This document shows positions 45,481-53,758 of a DNA stretch of 64,000 nt, in pieces. Position 1 is the stretch's first letter, and each line of letters begins with the position of its first letter. The translations under genes were made by a program, and so were the position numbers. The notes beneath the pieces are model-generated. The model saw only the letters and a list, made by a program, of their open reading frames with translations. It searched no databases and was not told the DNA's origin. Origin of the DNA: Bacillus timonensis. GTDB lineage: Bacteria; Bacillota; Bacilli; Bacillales; Bacillaceae_L. The DNA lies in the NCBI RefSeq assembly GCF_004799755.1, contig NZ_SLUB01000002.1:124001-188000 (forward strand). The letters run 5' to 3'.

Positions 45481-46440
45481 GTGGCTGTAAAAACTCAAAA
45501 GTTAATCGAAGTGAAAAATGTGAAGAAATACTTTCCCATCCAAAAGAAGCCACTAAAGGCGGTTGATGATTTAAATTTAATTATTAACAAAGGGGAAACC
45601 GTTGGATTGGTAGGTGAAAGTGGCTGTGGAAAATCAACTGCAGGAAAAACAATCATTCGCTTACTTGAGCCTACAGCCGGTGAGGTCCTTTTTGAAGGGG
45701 AAAATATTTATGAGTTTAATCAAAGGCAAATGAAGGAACTACGCAAGGATATGCAAATTATTTTCCAAGATCCATATGCTTCATTAAATCCAAGGATGAA
45801 AATTGAAGATATTATTGGAGAGCCACTTGATATTCACCATCTCGCAAAAGGTAAAAAAAGAAAAGAACGGGTCCATGAACTTTTAGAATTAGTTGGCCTT
45901 CGCCCAGAGCATGCCAATCGATTCCCGCACGAATTTAGCGGGGGACAAAGGCAACGCATAGGGATTGCGAGAGCATTGGCGGTTCACCCAAAATTTATAG
46001 TTTGTGATGAACCAATCTCAGCTTTAGATGTGTCGATTCAGGCTCAAATTGTTAATCTGTTAAAGAGTTTACAGGAAAAAATGGATTTAACCTATTTATT
46101 TATTGCCCATGATTTATCAATGGTTAAATATATATCAGATCGAATCCTTGTGATGTATTTAGGTAACATGGTCGAACTCTCAGATAGCGGGTCTCTGTAT
46201 GATGAACCACTGCACCCGTACACAAAAGCTCTATTGTCCGCGGTTCCAATCCCAGACCCAACCGTGAAACGAGAGCGAATTGTACTTGAAGGGGAGGTAC
46301 CTACTCCGTTATCTCCACCATCAGGTTGTGTGTTTCGAACAAGATGTAAATATGCAATGGAACGATGTGCAATTGAAATTCCAAAGTGGAAGGAAGTAAA
46401 GCCGTCTCACTTCACAGCGTGCCATCTATATGATGTATAA
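45481..46440 (+). CDS. oppF: Oligopeptide ABC transporter ATPase OppF
   Basis: This 319-aa ATPase has Walker [10 protein letters not shown], signature EFSGGQRQRIGIARAL, Walker B FIVCDEPISALDV and switch FIAHDLSMV. The C-terminal extension has the same cysteine layout (GCVFRTRCKYAMERC, ACHL). The start is GTG 45481, after AGGAGGTT. It ends the opp operon; no clear terminator follows, and a new promoter lies at 46451. Confidence 0.95.
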   Translation: MAVKTQKLIEVKNVKKYFPIQKKPLKAVDDLNLIINKGETVGLVGESGCGKSTAGKTIIRLLEPTAGEVLFEGENIYEFNQRQMKELRKDMQIIFQDPYASLNPRMKIEDIIGEPLDIHHLAKGKKRKERVHELLELVGLRPEHANRFPHEFSGGQRQRIGIARALAVHPKFIVCDEPISALDVSIQAQIVNLLKSLQEKMDLTYLFIAHDLSMVKYISDRILVMYLGNMVELSDSGSLYDEPLHPYTKALLSAVPIPDPTVKRERIVLEGEVPTPLSPPSGCVFRTRCKYAMERCAIEIPKWKEVKPSHFTACHLYDV

Positions 46441-46450
46441 TACGGCAGTT

Positions 46451-46479
46451 TTACAAATATAGGCAGAAAGTGGTATAAT
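46451..46479 (+). promoter_or_regulatory. Sigma-A promoter for the YdjO-family gene
   Basis: TTACAA (46451-46456), a 17-nt spacer and TATAAT (46474-46479). A roughly 165-nt leader follows. It contains the hairpin AGCGC-GCGCT (46542-46546 with 46554-46558) and is otherwise A+T-rich. Confidence 0.62.
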
Positions 46480-46650
46480 ATTTAATTAATAGAGATAAAT
46501 TAATAATAATACTTATTATAAGGAGTTTCTCAGGGAAACCTAGCGCTTTATTTGCGCTCTTAGAACTACTTTTTATAATAAGTTTTTTTATTATAGCTGT
46601 AATGGTTTTTGTAACGTTTCGTGCCGACCAAAACAAAGGAGATGATTTGA

Positions 46651-46857
46651 ATGGCTTTTGGAAGAAGACCAGTCGAAGAAATTGTTACTGAAGAAACGAA
46701 GGTGTGGGAATGCACATCTGAGGAATGTAATGGATGGGTACGAGATAATTTTAAGAGTACTACAGAACCAAACTGCCCATTGTGTGGATCAGAAATGGAG
46801 ACAAATACAAGATTATTACAGGTTGTGAATAACCATAATAAAAGCTCTTTAGCATAA
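46651..46857 (+). CDS. YdjO-family zinc-ribbon-like protein
   Basis: This 68-aa protein has two cysteine pairs, CTSEEC (about 21-26) and CPLC (about 42-45), set as a zinc ribbon. WECTSEECNGWVRDNF and PNCPLCGSEM match the cold-inducible YdjO family. AAAGGAGATG precedes the ATG. It lies directly upstream of a cold-shock gene, which fits a shared cold response. Molecular function unknown. Confidence 0.85.
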   Translation: MAFGRRPVEEIVTEETKVWECTSEECNGWVRDNFKSTTEPNCPLCGSEMETNTRLLQVVNNHNKSSLA

Positions 46858-46905
46858 GACAACACGTTGTTTTCCTCCACAAAATTTTTTTTGAAAAATA
46901 GAATC

Positions 46906-46932
46906 AACTTTTTGGTTATAAAAAGTTTTTTC
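46906..46932 (+). terminator. A+T-rich hairpin after the YdjO-family gene
   Basis: AACTTTTT (46906-46913) pairs with AAAAAGTT (46920-46927), followed by TTTTT. The stem is weak but the layout is that of an intrinsic terminator. Confidence 0.55.
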
Positions 46933-46949
46933 TATGGACATAATAATTC

Positions 46950-46981
46950 ATGCAATACCTTGCAACAAACTTTTGTTGCAT
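46950..46981 (+). promoter_or_regulatory. Hairpin switch-like leader of the cold-shock gene
   Basis: TGCAACAA (46961-46968) is perfectly complementary to TTGTTGCA (46973-46980) around ACTT, four bases before AGGAGG. ATGCAA (46950-46955) can compete for TTGCAT (46976-46981). Cold-shock mRNAs are known to use temperature-dependent leader folding; whether this one does is unknown. Confidence 0.5.
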
Positions 46982-46999
46982 TACATAGGAGGAAGCATA

Positions 47000-47200
47000 A
47001 TGGCACAAGGAAAAGTAAAATGGTTTAACAGTGAAAAAGGTTTTGGATTTATCGAAGTTGAAGGTGGAGACGATGTGTTCGTACACTTTTCAGCAATCCA
47101 AGGCGAAGGGTTCAAAACGTTAGAAGAAGGTCAAGAAGTTACTTTTGATATCGAAGAAGGTAGCAGAGGACCACAAGCGGCTAATGTTCAAAAAATGTAA
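47000..47200 (+). CDS. csp: Cold-shock protein (CspB/CspD type)
   Basis: This 66-aa OB-fold protein binds single-stranded RNA and DNA. RNP1 (KGFGFIEV) and RNP2 (VFVHFSAI) are intact, with the surrounding aromatic residues W8 and F9. It most resembles B. subtilis CspB and CspD, and I cannot decide between them. The start is ATG 47000 after AGGAGG; the longer frame from 46934 runs through the leader hairpin and is rejected. Confidence 0.95.
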   Translation: MAQGKVKWFNSEKGFGFIEVEGGDDVFVHFSAIQGEGFKTLEEGQEVTFDIEEGSRGPQAANVQKM

Positions 47201-47222
47201 TGAACCAAATATAAACCGTTCA

Positions 47223-47256
47223 AAACAGATTCTAATATAGGATCTGTTTTTTTATT
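47223..47256 (+). terminator. Terminator of the cold-shock gene
   Basis: AAACAGATTC (47223-47232) pairs with GGATCTGTTT (47240-47249) with one G-T, followed by a run of Ts. Confidence 0.88.
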
Positions 47257-47270
47257 GTTAAAAGGAAATG

Positions 47271-47299
47271 AAAAACCCCCTGAGCAAGATGTCAGGGGG
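47271..47299 (-). terminator. Terminator of the MFS transporter gene
   Basis: CCCCCTGA (47276-47283) pairs with TCAGGGGG (47292-47299); on the minus strand TTTTTC follows. It lies eight bases beyond the transporter stop. Confidence 0.88.
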
Positions 47300-47306
47300 C
47301 GTACTA

Positions 47307-48812
47307 TTAATTTGTAGCAGTCTTAACTGGAGCTGATTTTTCAAGCATTGGCATTCCTTTTCCACGTACATCTACTCGTTTAATAAAAAAAGATAAAATT
47401 AAGGCAACAATATTGATACCTAGAGCAACAAGGAAGGAATAATTAATGCCCGCAAGTAAAGCTTGTTTGCCAATAAGAACTTGTGTCGTTTCAGTTATTG
47501 TAGTTGGGTCCATATTTGCGACTAAACTTTCTCCTTCAGTTTTAGCGACACTATTCATGATTGTTACTAAAACGGCGGTTCCGATCGAACCAGAAACTTG
47601 TTGAGCAGTATTATTGATCGCTGTCCCATGTGGATATAGATGTGCTGGAAGTTGATTTAATCCGTTTGTCATAATCGGCATCATGACCATTGACATTCCA
47701 AACATACGAAGGGTGTATGCTGTAATGATGTAGGTGTATGAAGAATCGATCTGTAATTGTGTTAATAAATAGGTCGAGATTCCTGTAATGATAAGTCCAC
47801 AAATTGATAGTAGACGGGGACCGAATTTATCGAATAATTTACCAGTTATCGGTGACATAATCCCCATAACAATGGCACCCGGAAGCATCATTAGTCCAGA
47901 TTCAAATGGCGATATTCCACGAACACTTTGCACATAAGCAGGAGTTAGAATCATTCCAGAGAACATCGCCACTGCGTTTACAATGGCAATTACAGAGGCT
48001 AGTGTAAACATAGGGTATTTATATGCTCTTAAATCGAGTATAGGTTTATCTAATTTTAATTGACGTAAAATAAATAAGATGAGTGTAATGCCACCAATAA
48101 TTAATGATGTCAATACAAGGGGATCCGTCCATCCGTCATTGCTTACAGAACTGAATCCGTATAATAAACCGCCAAATCCAAGTGTTGATAGGATTACGGA
48201 AAGGTAGTCAATTGTTGCATTTTTATTAATTTCCATCACGTTTCTTGATTTCCAAATTGCGAGAACTAAACTAATCACTGCAAGAGGTAAAATCATTTCA
48301 AATAAAACGCGCCAGTCATAATGCTCTACAATATAGCCTGATAAACTTGGACCAATAGCTGGTGCCGTAATCATAACCAATCCGAAAACACCCATTGCAG
48401 TTCCACGTTTTTCTAGCGGGAAACTCACGAGCATAATGTTCATCAACAATGGTCCCATCACAGAAGAACCTGCCGCTTGAACCATCCGTCCTGCAATTAA
48501 TACTCCAAAGTTTGGAGCAAATGCAGCCATGGCAGTACCAATTGTGAAAATTAGCATGGATGTAATAAATAGGCTTCGGTTTGAGAACCTTGTAATTAGA
48601 AACGCCGAAGCAGGAATTAACACACCACTTACAAGCATATAGCCCGTTGCAAGCCATTGAACAGTTGAGTAATTTTCGATATTCAAATCAATCATAATAG
48701 ATGGTAACGCAACATTTAATAATGAGTTATTTAAAAACGAAACAAATGCCCCTACAAAAAGTATTGCTAACATTAGATATGGAGGCTTTTTTTCTTGTAT
48801 TATTGAATCCAT
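47307..48812 (-). CDS. Drug:proton antiporter, MFS DHA2 (14-helix) family
   Basis: This 501-aa transporter has about 14 membrane helices. Motif A-like region is near 65-80, and motif C of antiporters reads MITAPAIGPSLSGYIVE in helix 5. NVALPSIMIDL and QWLATGYMLVSGVLIP in the N-terminal helices are typical of EmrB/LmrB-type pumps. The substrate is not predictable. GAGGGGAT precedes the ATG. It is divergent from a TetR regulator, the usual layout for a regulated efflux pump. Confidence 0.9.
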   Translation of the reverse strand: MDSIIQEKKPPYLMLAILFVGAFVSFLNNSLLNVALPSIMIDLNIENYSTVQWLATGYMLVSGVLIPASAFLITRFSNRSLFITSMLIFTIGTAMAAFAPNFGVLIAGRMVQAAGSSVMGPLLMNIMLVSFPLEKRGTAMGVFGLVMITAPAIGPSLSGYIVEHYDWRVLFEMILPLAVISLVLAIWKSRNVMEINKNATIDYLSVILSTLGFGGLLYGFSSVSNDGWTDPLVLTSLIIGGITLILFILRQLKLDKPILDLRAYKYPMFTLASVIAIVNAVAMFSGMILTPAYVQSVRGISPFESGLMMLPGAIVMGIMSPITGKLFDKFGPRLLSICGLIITGISTYLLTQLQIDSSYTYIITAYTLRMFGMSMVMMPIMTNGLNQLPAHLYPHGTAINNTAQQVSGSIGTAVLVTIMNSVAKTEGESLVANMDPTTITETTQVLIGKQALLAGINYSFLVALGINIVALILSFFIKRVDVRGKGMPMLEKSAPVKTATN

Positions 48813-48889
48813 TAATGTATCCCCTCAATTCATTCGTTAAATTATTACTTGAATGATTTTATACCACAAGTTCAATTTGTGCAATATAT

Positions 48890-48907
48890 TTATACTTAAG
48901 GTATAAT
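48890..48907. promoter_or_regulatory. Candidate TetR operator overlapping a -10 element
   Basis: TTATAC-TTAAG-GTATAA (48890-48906) is a perfect six-base inverted repeat that overlaps TATAAT (48902-48907), the likely -10 of the tetR gene. A second, CACAA-TTGTG (48865-48869 with 48877-48881), lies closer to the pump gene. Confidence 0.5.
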
Positions 48908-48965
48908 ATTCTTGTAAAAAAAATAAATTGTTACATGGAATAAGAAGGAAATTAGTGGAGGGCGT

Positions 48966-49838
48966 ATGAATAAGCGTAGGAGACGTGTAGCGGATGTTGC
49001 ATTGAAGTTATTTGTTGAAAAAGGATTTCAACAAACTTCCATACAGGATATTATTGAACATGCAAATATCTCAAAAGGTACTTTTTACAATTATTTCTCG
49101 AATAAAAATGATTGTATTGCTGAAATATTAGAAGGGCTCCGTTACGATGCTAGCCAAATTCGAATGGAGATGCAGGTTGGAAAAGACGAGACAGATCGAA
49201 CCGTATTAATTGATCAAATTTCGATACTGACTGAATTAAATAAGGAACGTAATCTTAATACTATATTTGAATCGATATTAAATTCAAATGAAGTTGAACT
49301 TAAAAAAATGGTGATGCATCATCGCATTCATGAATTGGAATGGTTAGCGGGACGATTTGTGGAAGTCTATGGCGAAGAAGTAAGGGAATATGGGTTTGAA
49401 CTTTCTATTCTCTTTTACGGAATGATGCATTATATCATATTTACAATCAAAGTAACGAATAGTGAACAATCGATTCATCGCATAGTCGAGGTTGTGTTAA
49501 CGTATTTAGAAGCAATTATTCCAATTATGAGAGAAAAGGGGAGTTCCTTGCTTGATCCATCTTCCCTCCATTTTCTACAAGCTAGAATTGATCGAAAAGT
49601 GCTTTCACTTGAAGAGCTTTTAGATTTAGCAAAGAATTTAGAGATGGAAGCCACGTTCACAACAGACCAGCAAGATCTTTATGATACGATTGTGTCAGAA
49701 TTGCAGCGGGACCGAATTCGCAAGAGTGTGTTGCAGCCTTTAATAAAACCGTTTCAGCAATCGTTTATACAAACAGAATTGGAAACTCAAGTTAACACAT
49801 TTACAAATTTTCTTTGGTATTTTATAAGAATGCAGTAA
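48966..49838 (+). CDS. TetR/AcrR-family regulator with a long C-terminal region
   Basis: This 290-aa protein has a standard N-terminal helix-turn-helix (about 5-50, ALKLFVEKGFQQTSIQDIIEHANISKGTFYNYFSNKNDCI). A ligand/dimer domain extends to about 190, then roughly 95 residues more, rich in charged helices (KVLSLEELLDLAKNLEMEATFTTD). Most TetR regulators are 190-220 aa, so the tail is extra. GGAGGG precedes the ATG. Divergent from the MFS pump, it most likely represses it. Confidence 0.88.
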   Translation: MNKRRRRVADVALKLFVEKGFQQTSIQDIIEHANISKGTFYNYFSNKNDCIAEILEGLRYDASQIRMEMQVGKDETDRTVLIDQISILTELNKERNLNTIFESILNSNEVELKKMVMHHRIHELEWLAGRFVEVYGEEVREYGFELSILFYGMMHYIIFTIKVTNSEQSIHRIVEVVLTYLEAIIPIMREKGSSLLDPSSLHFLQARIDRKVLSLEELLDLAKNLEMEATFTTDQQDLYDTIVSELQRDRIRKSVLQPLIKPFQQSFIQTELETQVNTFTNFLWYFIRMQ

Positions 49839-49863
49839 TACTATGAAGTGAAAAGGGGTGTTT

Positions 49864-51324
49864 ATGATTACGAACAGAGAAGTAGGTTGGAACTTTGATA
49901 ACACTTACGTACAGTTGCCAACAGAATTATTTGCAAAGACAAATCCAACACCGGTGCCTGATCCGGAGCTCGTTATCTTAAATAAACAATTGGCTGAATC
50001 ACTAGGTTTAGATGTACAGAGCTTGTTGGAAGAAGGGGTCGAATTCTTTGCGGGAAATCAAACTCCTAACGGTTCTTCACCTATTGCGCAGGCCTATGCT
50101 GGTCACCAATTTGGGCATTTTACGATGCTAGGAGACGGACGTGCTGTGTTGATCGGCGAACAGATTACACCGGATGGTGCACGCTATGATATACAGCTAA
50201 AAGGGGCAGGTCGTACACCATATTCACGTGGTGGAGACGGCCGTGCTGCAATAGGTCCAATGTTGCGTGAGTATATCATAAGTGAAGCTATGCATGGTTT
50301 AAGAATTCCGACCACTAGAAGCTTGGCAGTTGTCACAACAGGTGAGCCAATCTATCGTGAAACGGTTTTACCAGGTGCAATCCTTACTCGTGTTGCATCA
50401 AGCCATATTCGGGTGGGCACATTTCAATTTATTGCGGGACTCGGAAAAATGGATGAACTACGGAAATTAGCGGATTATACGATTGAACGTCATTACCCTG
50501 ATATTATGGATGAGGAACACCGTTATCTTGCACTTTTACGTGAGGTGATTCAACGTCAAGCAGGCTTAATCGCGAAATGGCAGCTTGTAGGGTTTGTACA
50601 CGGTGTTATGAATACAGATAATATGGCAATAAGCGGGGAAACCATCGATTATGGACCATGCGCATTTATCGATACATATGATCCAAAAACAGTGTTTAGC
50701 TCTATTGACACTGGAGGGCGTTATGCCTACGGAAACCAACCATATATCGGTGGTTGGAATCTTGCTCGTTTTGCTGAAAGCTTATTACCTTTACTTCATG
50801 AAAACGAGGAAGAGGCACTTCAATTAGCACAGAAAGAAATAACGAAATACAATGGAATTTATCGGGAAAATTGGCTCAACGGAATGAGGGCAAAGCTTGG
50901 CTTATTCAATCAAGAGGAAGCGGATAATGAACTAATTGAAGAATTCCTAGAGTTGATGGAACAGAGCCAAGCAGATTATACAAATATGTTTATCGCTTTA
51001 ACCTTCGATCAGATAGATGATCTTGCCATTTGTAGCGCAGATAGATTTAATAATTGGCATCAAAAATGGAAGGAAAGACAAAAAAGACAGAAGGAAACAG
51101 CAAAAGATATAAAAATTTTAATGATGAATTCGAATCCAGCAGTCATACCGAGAAATCATCGAGTTGAAGAAGCACTTGGGAGGGCTCTTGAAGGTGATTA
51201 CAGTGTCATGGGAAAACTTTTAGAAGTATTAAAAGACCCATTTGCGCACTCTGAGGAGCAGGCGGAATACGCAAAAATCCCAGAACCATCAAATACTCCA
51301 TATCGAACTTTTTGTGGAACGTAA
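49864..51324 (+). CDS. selO: Protein adenylyltransferase SelO (YdiU/UPF0061)
   Basis: This 486-aa pseudokinase-fold enzyme transfers AMP to Ser, Thr or Tyr of target proteins, in other species in response to redox stress. [36 protein letters not shown] and [11 protein letters not shown]...DYGPCAFID are the ATP- and metal-binding elements. The C-terminus ends CGT, with cysteine at the position that is selenocysteine in vertebrate SelO. ATG 49864 follows AAGGGG; a GTG at 49858 is possible. Confidence 0.93.
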   Translation: MITNREVGWNFDNTYVQLPTELFAKTNPTPVPDPELVILNKQLAESLGLDVQSLLEEGVEFFAGNQTPNGSSPIAQAYAGHQFGHFTMLGDGRAVLIGEQITPDGARYDIQLKGAGRTPYSRGGDGRAAIGPMLREYIISEAMHGLRIPTTRSLAVVTTGEPIYRETVLPGAILTRVASSHIRVGTFQFIAGLGKMDELRKLADYTIERHYPDIMDEEHRYLALLREVIQRQAGLIAKWQLVGFVHGVMNTDNMAISGETIDYGPCAFIDTYDPKTVFSSIDTGGRYAYGNQPYIGGWNLARFAESLLPLLHENEEEALQLAQKEITKYNGIYRENWLNGMRAKLGLFNQEEADNELIEEFLELMEQSQADYTNMFIALTFDQIDDLAICSADRFNNWHQKWKERQKRQKETAKDIKILMMNSNPAVIPRNHRVEEALGRALEGDYSVMGKLLEVLKDPFAHSEEQAEYAKIPEPSNTPYRTFCGT

Positions 51325-51335
51325 TGAAAACTTTT

Positions 51336-51363
51336 AGCATGCCTTTAATGGTGTGCTTTTTTA
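51336..51363 (+). terminator. Terminator of selO
   Basis: AGCATGCC (51336-51343) pairs with GGTGTGCT (51350-51357) with two wobble pairs, followed by TTTTT. Confidence 0.75.
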
Positions 51364-51400
51364 TGCTAAAAATACCAACTGCATATTTAGGTGAAATCAC

Positions 51401-51429
51401 TTCAAAAACGAACGTTTATTCTGTACAAT
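51401..51429 (+). promoter_or_regulatory. Promoter of mrfAB with a LexA-box-like sequence in the spacer
   Basis: TTCAAA (51401-51406), a 17-nt spacer and TACAAT (51424-51429). Between them CGAACGTTTATTCT (51409-51422) agrees with 10 of the 13 defined positions of the Bacillus LexA consensus CGAACRNRYGTTYC. Confidence 0.5.
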
Positions 51430-51457
51430 AAAGGTAGAAATTTTGAGGTGATGGTTA

Positions 51458-53743
51458 ATGAAGTTTCGGAAAAACATCCATGAATTAATGAATTTTATAA
51501 AAGAAAACCCACAATACGCAAAAAATATTGTTCACTGGCATACAATTGAGGCTACCTCCGCCAAAACGAAGGACATACCGGGATCTATTGATGATAGATT
51601 ACGAGAAGCGTTAGATAAAAGGGGGATCCATCAGTTATATACCCATCAGCATTCCGCCTATGAAATAACACAAAGTGGGAAGAATTTCGTTGCTGTGACT
51701 CCGACAGCGTCCGGTAAAACCCTTTGTTACAATCTGCCTGTTTTACAAACAATCGTTGAAAATGATCAGGCACGTGCACTCTATTTGTTTCCGACAAAAG
51801 CCTTAGCTCAGGATCAAAAAAGTGAACTGAATGAAATCATAGAGGAAATGGGAGTAGCGATTAACAGCTATACATATGATGGGGACACACCAGCAAATAT
51901 ACGTCAAAAGGTAAGGAAAGCAGGACATATTGTCATTACGAACCCGGACATGTTGCATTCAGCTATTCTTCCTCATCATACAAAATGGGTCTCATTGTTT
52001 GAAAATCTAAAATATGTTGTGATAGATGAGCTTCATACATATCGCGGGGTTTTCGGTAGCCATGTTGCCAATGTTATTAGACGTTTGAAACGAATATGTG
52101 AATTTTATGGAAGCAGCCCAATTTTTATGTGTACATCAGCGACTATTGCAAATCCACAGGAACTCGCTGAAAATTTGACCGGTACAAAGATGGAATTAAT
52201 CCAAAATAACGGTGCACCAACGGGCAGAAAGCATTTTGTTTTTTACAATCCGCCAATCGTCAATAAACCCCTCAATATCCGTAGAAGTGCGACACTTGAA
52301 GTACGAAAACTAGCTAGTGAATTTTTACAAAATAAAATCCAAACGATAGTCTTTGCGCGAAGTCGGGTGAGAGTGGAAATAATCTTAACGTATTTGCAGG
52401 AACTCGTGAAACATAAGCTCGGACTGAAAGCAATCCGTGGCTATCGTGGGGGGTATTTGCCAAAGCAACGCCGTGAAATCGAACAGGGTCTTCGGAATGG
52501 TGATATTTACGGGGTAGTTAGCACAAATGCGCTTGAACTAGGTGTTGACATTGGACAACTTCAGGTGTGTATTATGACTGGCTACCCTGGAACGATTGCT
52601 AGTGCTTGGCAGCAAGCAGGTCGTGCTGGTCGACGCCAAGGAGAAGCAGTCATTTTTATGGTCGCAAGCTCAAATCCACTTGATCAATATATGATTCAAA
52701 ACCCAGAATACTTTTTTAGTAGAAATCCAGAAACAGCTCGAATTAACCCTAATAATCTTGTGATTTTAATCGATCATATTAAGTGTGCAGCCTATGAATT
52801 GCCATTTAAGGCCGGAGATACATTTGGTGATCTTGATCTTGAAGATATTTTAGAGTTTTTAACTGAGGAGAGGGTTCTGCATCAAAATGGGGATAAATGG
52901 TACTGGATGAATGATTCTTTTCCTGCCCACAATATTAGCCTGCGTTCAGCATCACAAGAGAATGTTGTGATTATTGATCAGACGGATGTTGCGGCGGTGA
53001 AAGTGATCGGGGAAATGGATCGGTTTAGTGCAATGACCTTACTTCATGAGGAAGCTATATACTTGCACCAAGGTGTACAATATCAAGTTGAAATGCTAGA
53101 TTGGGAAGAAAAGAAGGCTTTTGTGAGAGAGGTAGATGTGGACTATTTCACAGATGCAAACTTAGCAGTTAATCTTCGGGTTTTAGAGGTTGATAAGGAA
53201 CGTTCAAATGACTCAATCGAAATTGGTTTTGGAGATGTATCCGTCCAGGCGATGGCAACAATTTTTAAAAAAATAAAATTTGAAACACATGAGAATATCG
53301 GATCAGGACCGATTCATCTACCAGAAGAGGAACTTCATACATCCTCAGCATGGATAAGCCTGAAAAAATCAGAGCTAGAAGGATATAGTGACGAGAGGAT
53401 TGAAGAAGGCTTAATAGGTGTTGCGAATGTGTTAAGGCATGTTGCTCCGCTTATGACAATGTGCGATCCGTCTGATTTACATGTTGTTCCACAGGTGAAA
53501 GCCGTACACAATGAGCAGCCGACAATCTTTTTATACGACCGTTATCCAGGTGGAATTGGTTTAAGTGAAAAAGTCTATGAGGCAATGGAAAATCTGCTTA
53601 CTGAATCTGAAGTATTAATCCGAAAATGTGCCTGTGAAACTGGCTGTCCCTCTTGTATTGGGACGGATGTCATTCATGAAAGAGCCAAAATGGACGCACT
53701 AACCTTAATTTCCAAACTTAAACAGAATAAGTATGGAATATAG
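51458..53743 (+). CDS. mrfA: DNA repair helicase MrfA (YprA)
   Basis: This 761-aa superfamily 2 helicase has VTPTASGKTLCY (Walker A), DELHTYRG (motif II), TSATIANP (motif III) and QAGRAGRRQGEA (motif VI). A C-terminal DUF1998 region has a four-cysteine zinc site (CACETGCPSC). In B. subtilis MrfA and the exonuclease MrfB repair mitomycin C damage independently of UvrABC. ATG 51458 has GAGGTGATGG upstream. mrfB starts 15 nt after the stop. Confidence 0.95.
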   Translation: MKFRKNIHELMNFIKENPQYAKNIVHWHTIEATSAKTKDIPGSIDDRLREALDKRGIHQLYTHQHSAYEITQSGKNFVAVTPTASGKTLCYNLPVLQTIVENDQARALYLFPTKALAQDQKSELNEIIEEMGVAINSYTYDGDTPANIRQKVRKAGHIVITNPDMLHSAILPHHTKWVSLFENLKYVVIDELHTYRGVFGSHVANVIRRLKRICEFYGSSPIFMCTSATIANPQELAENLTGTKMELIQNNGAPTGRKHFVFYNPPIVNKPLNIRRSATLEVRKLASEFLQNKIQTIVFARSRVRVEIILTYLQELVKHKLGLKAIRGYRGGYLPKQRREIEQGLRNGDIYGVVSTNALELGVDIGQLQVCIMTGYPGTIASAWQQAGRAGRRQGEAVIFMVASSNPLDQYMIQNPEYFFSRNPETARINPNNLVILIDHIKCAAYELPFKAGDTFGDLDLEDILEFLTEERVLHQNGDKWYWMNDSFPAHNISLRSASQENVVIIDQTDVAAVKVIGEMDRFSAMTLLHEEAIYLHQGVQYQVEMLDWEEKKAFVREVDVDYFTDANLAVNLRVLEVDKERSNDSIEIGFGDVSVQAMATIFKKIKFETHENIGSGPIHLPEEELHTSSAWISLKKSELEGYSDERIEEGLIGVANVLRHVAPLMTMCDPSDLHVVPQVKAVHNEQPTIFLYDRYPGGIGLSEKVYEAMENLLTESEVLIRKCACETGCPSCIGTDVIHERAKMDALTLISKLKQNKYGI

Positions 53744-53758
53744 TAGAGGGGTTTCATT

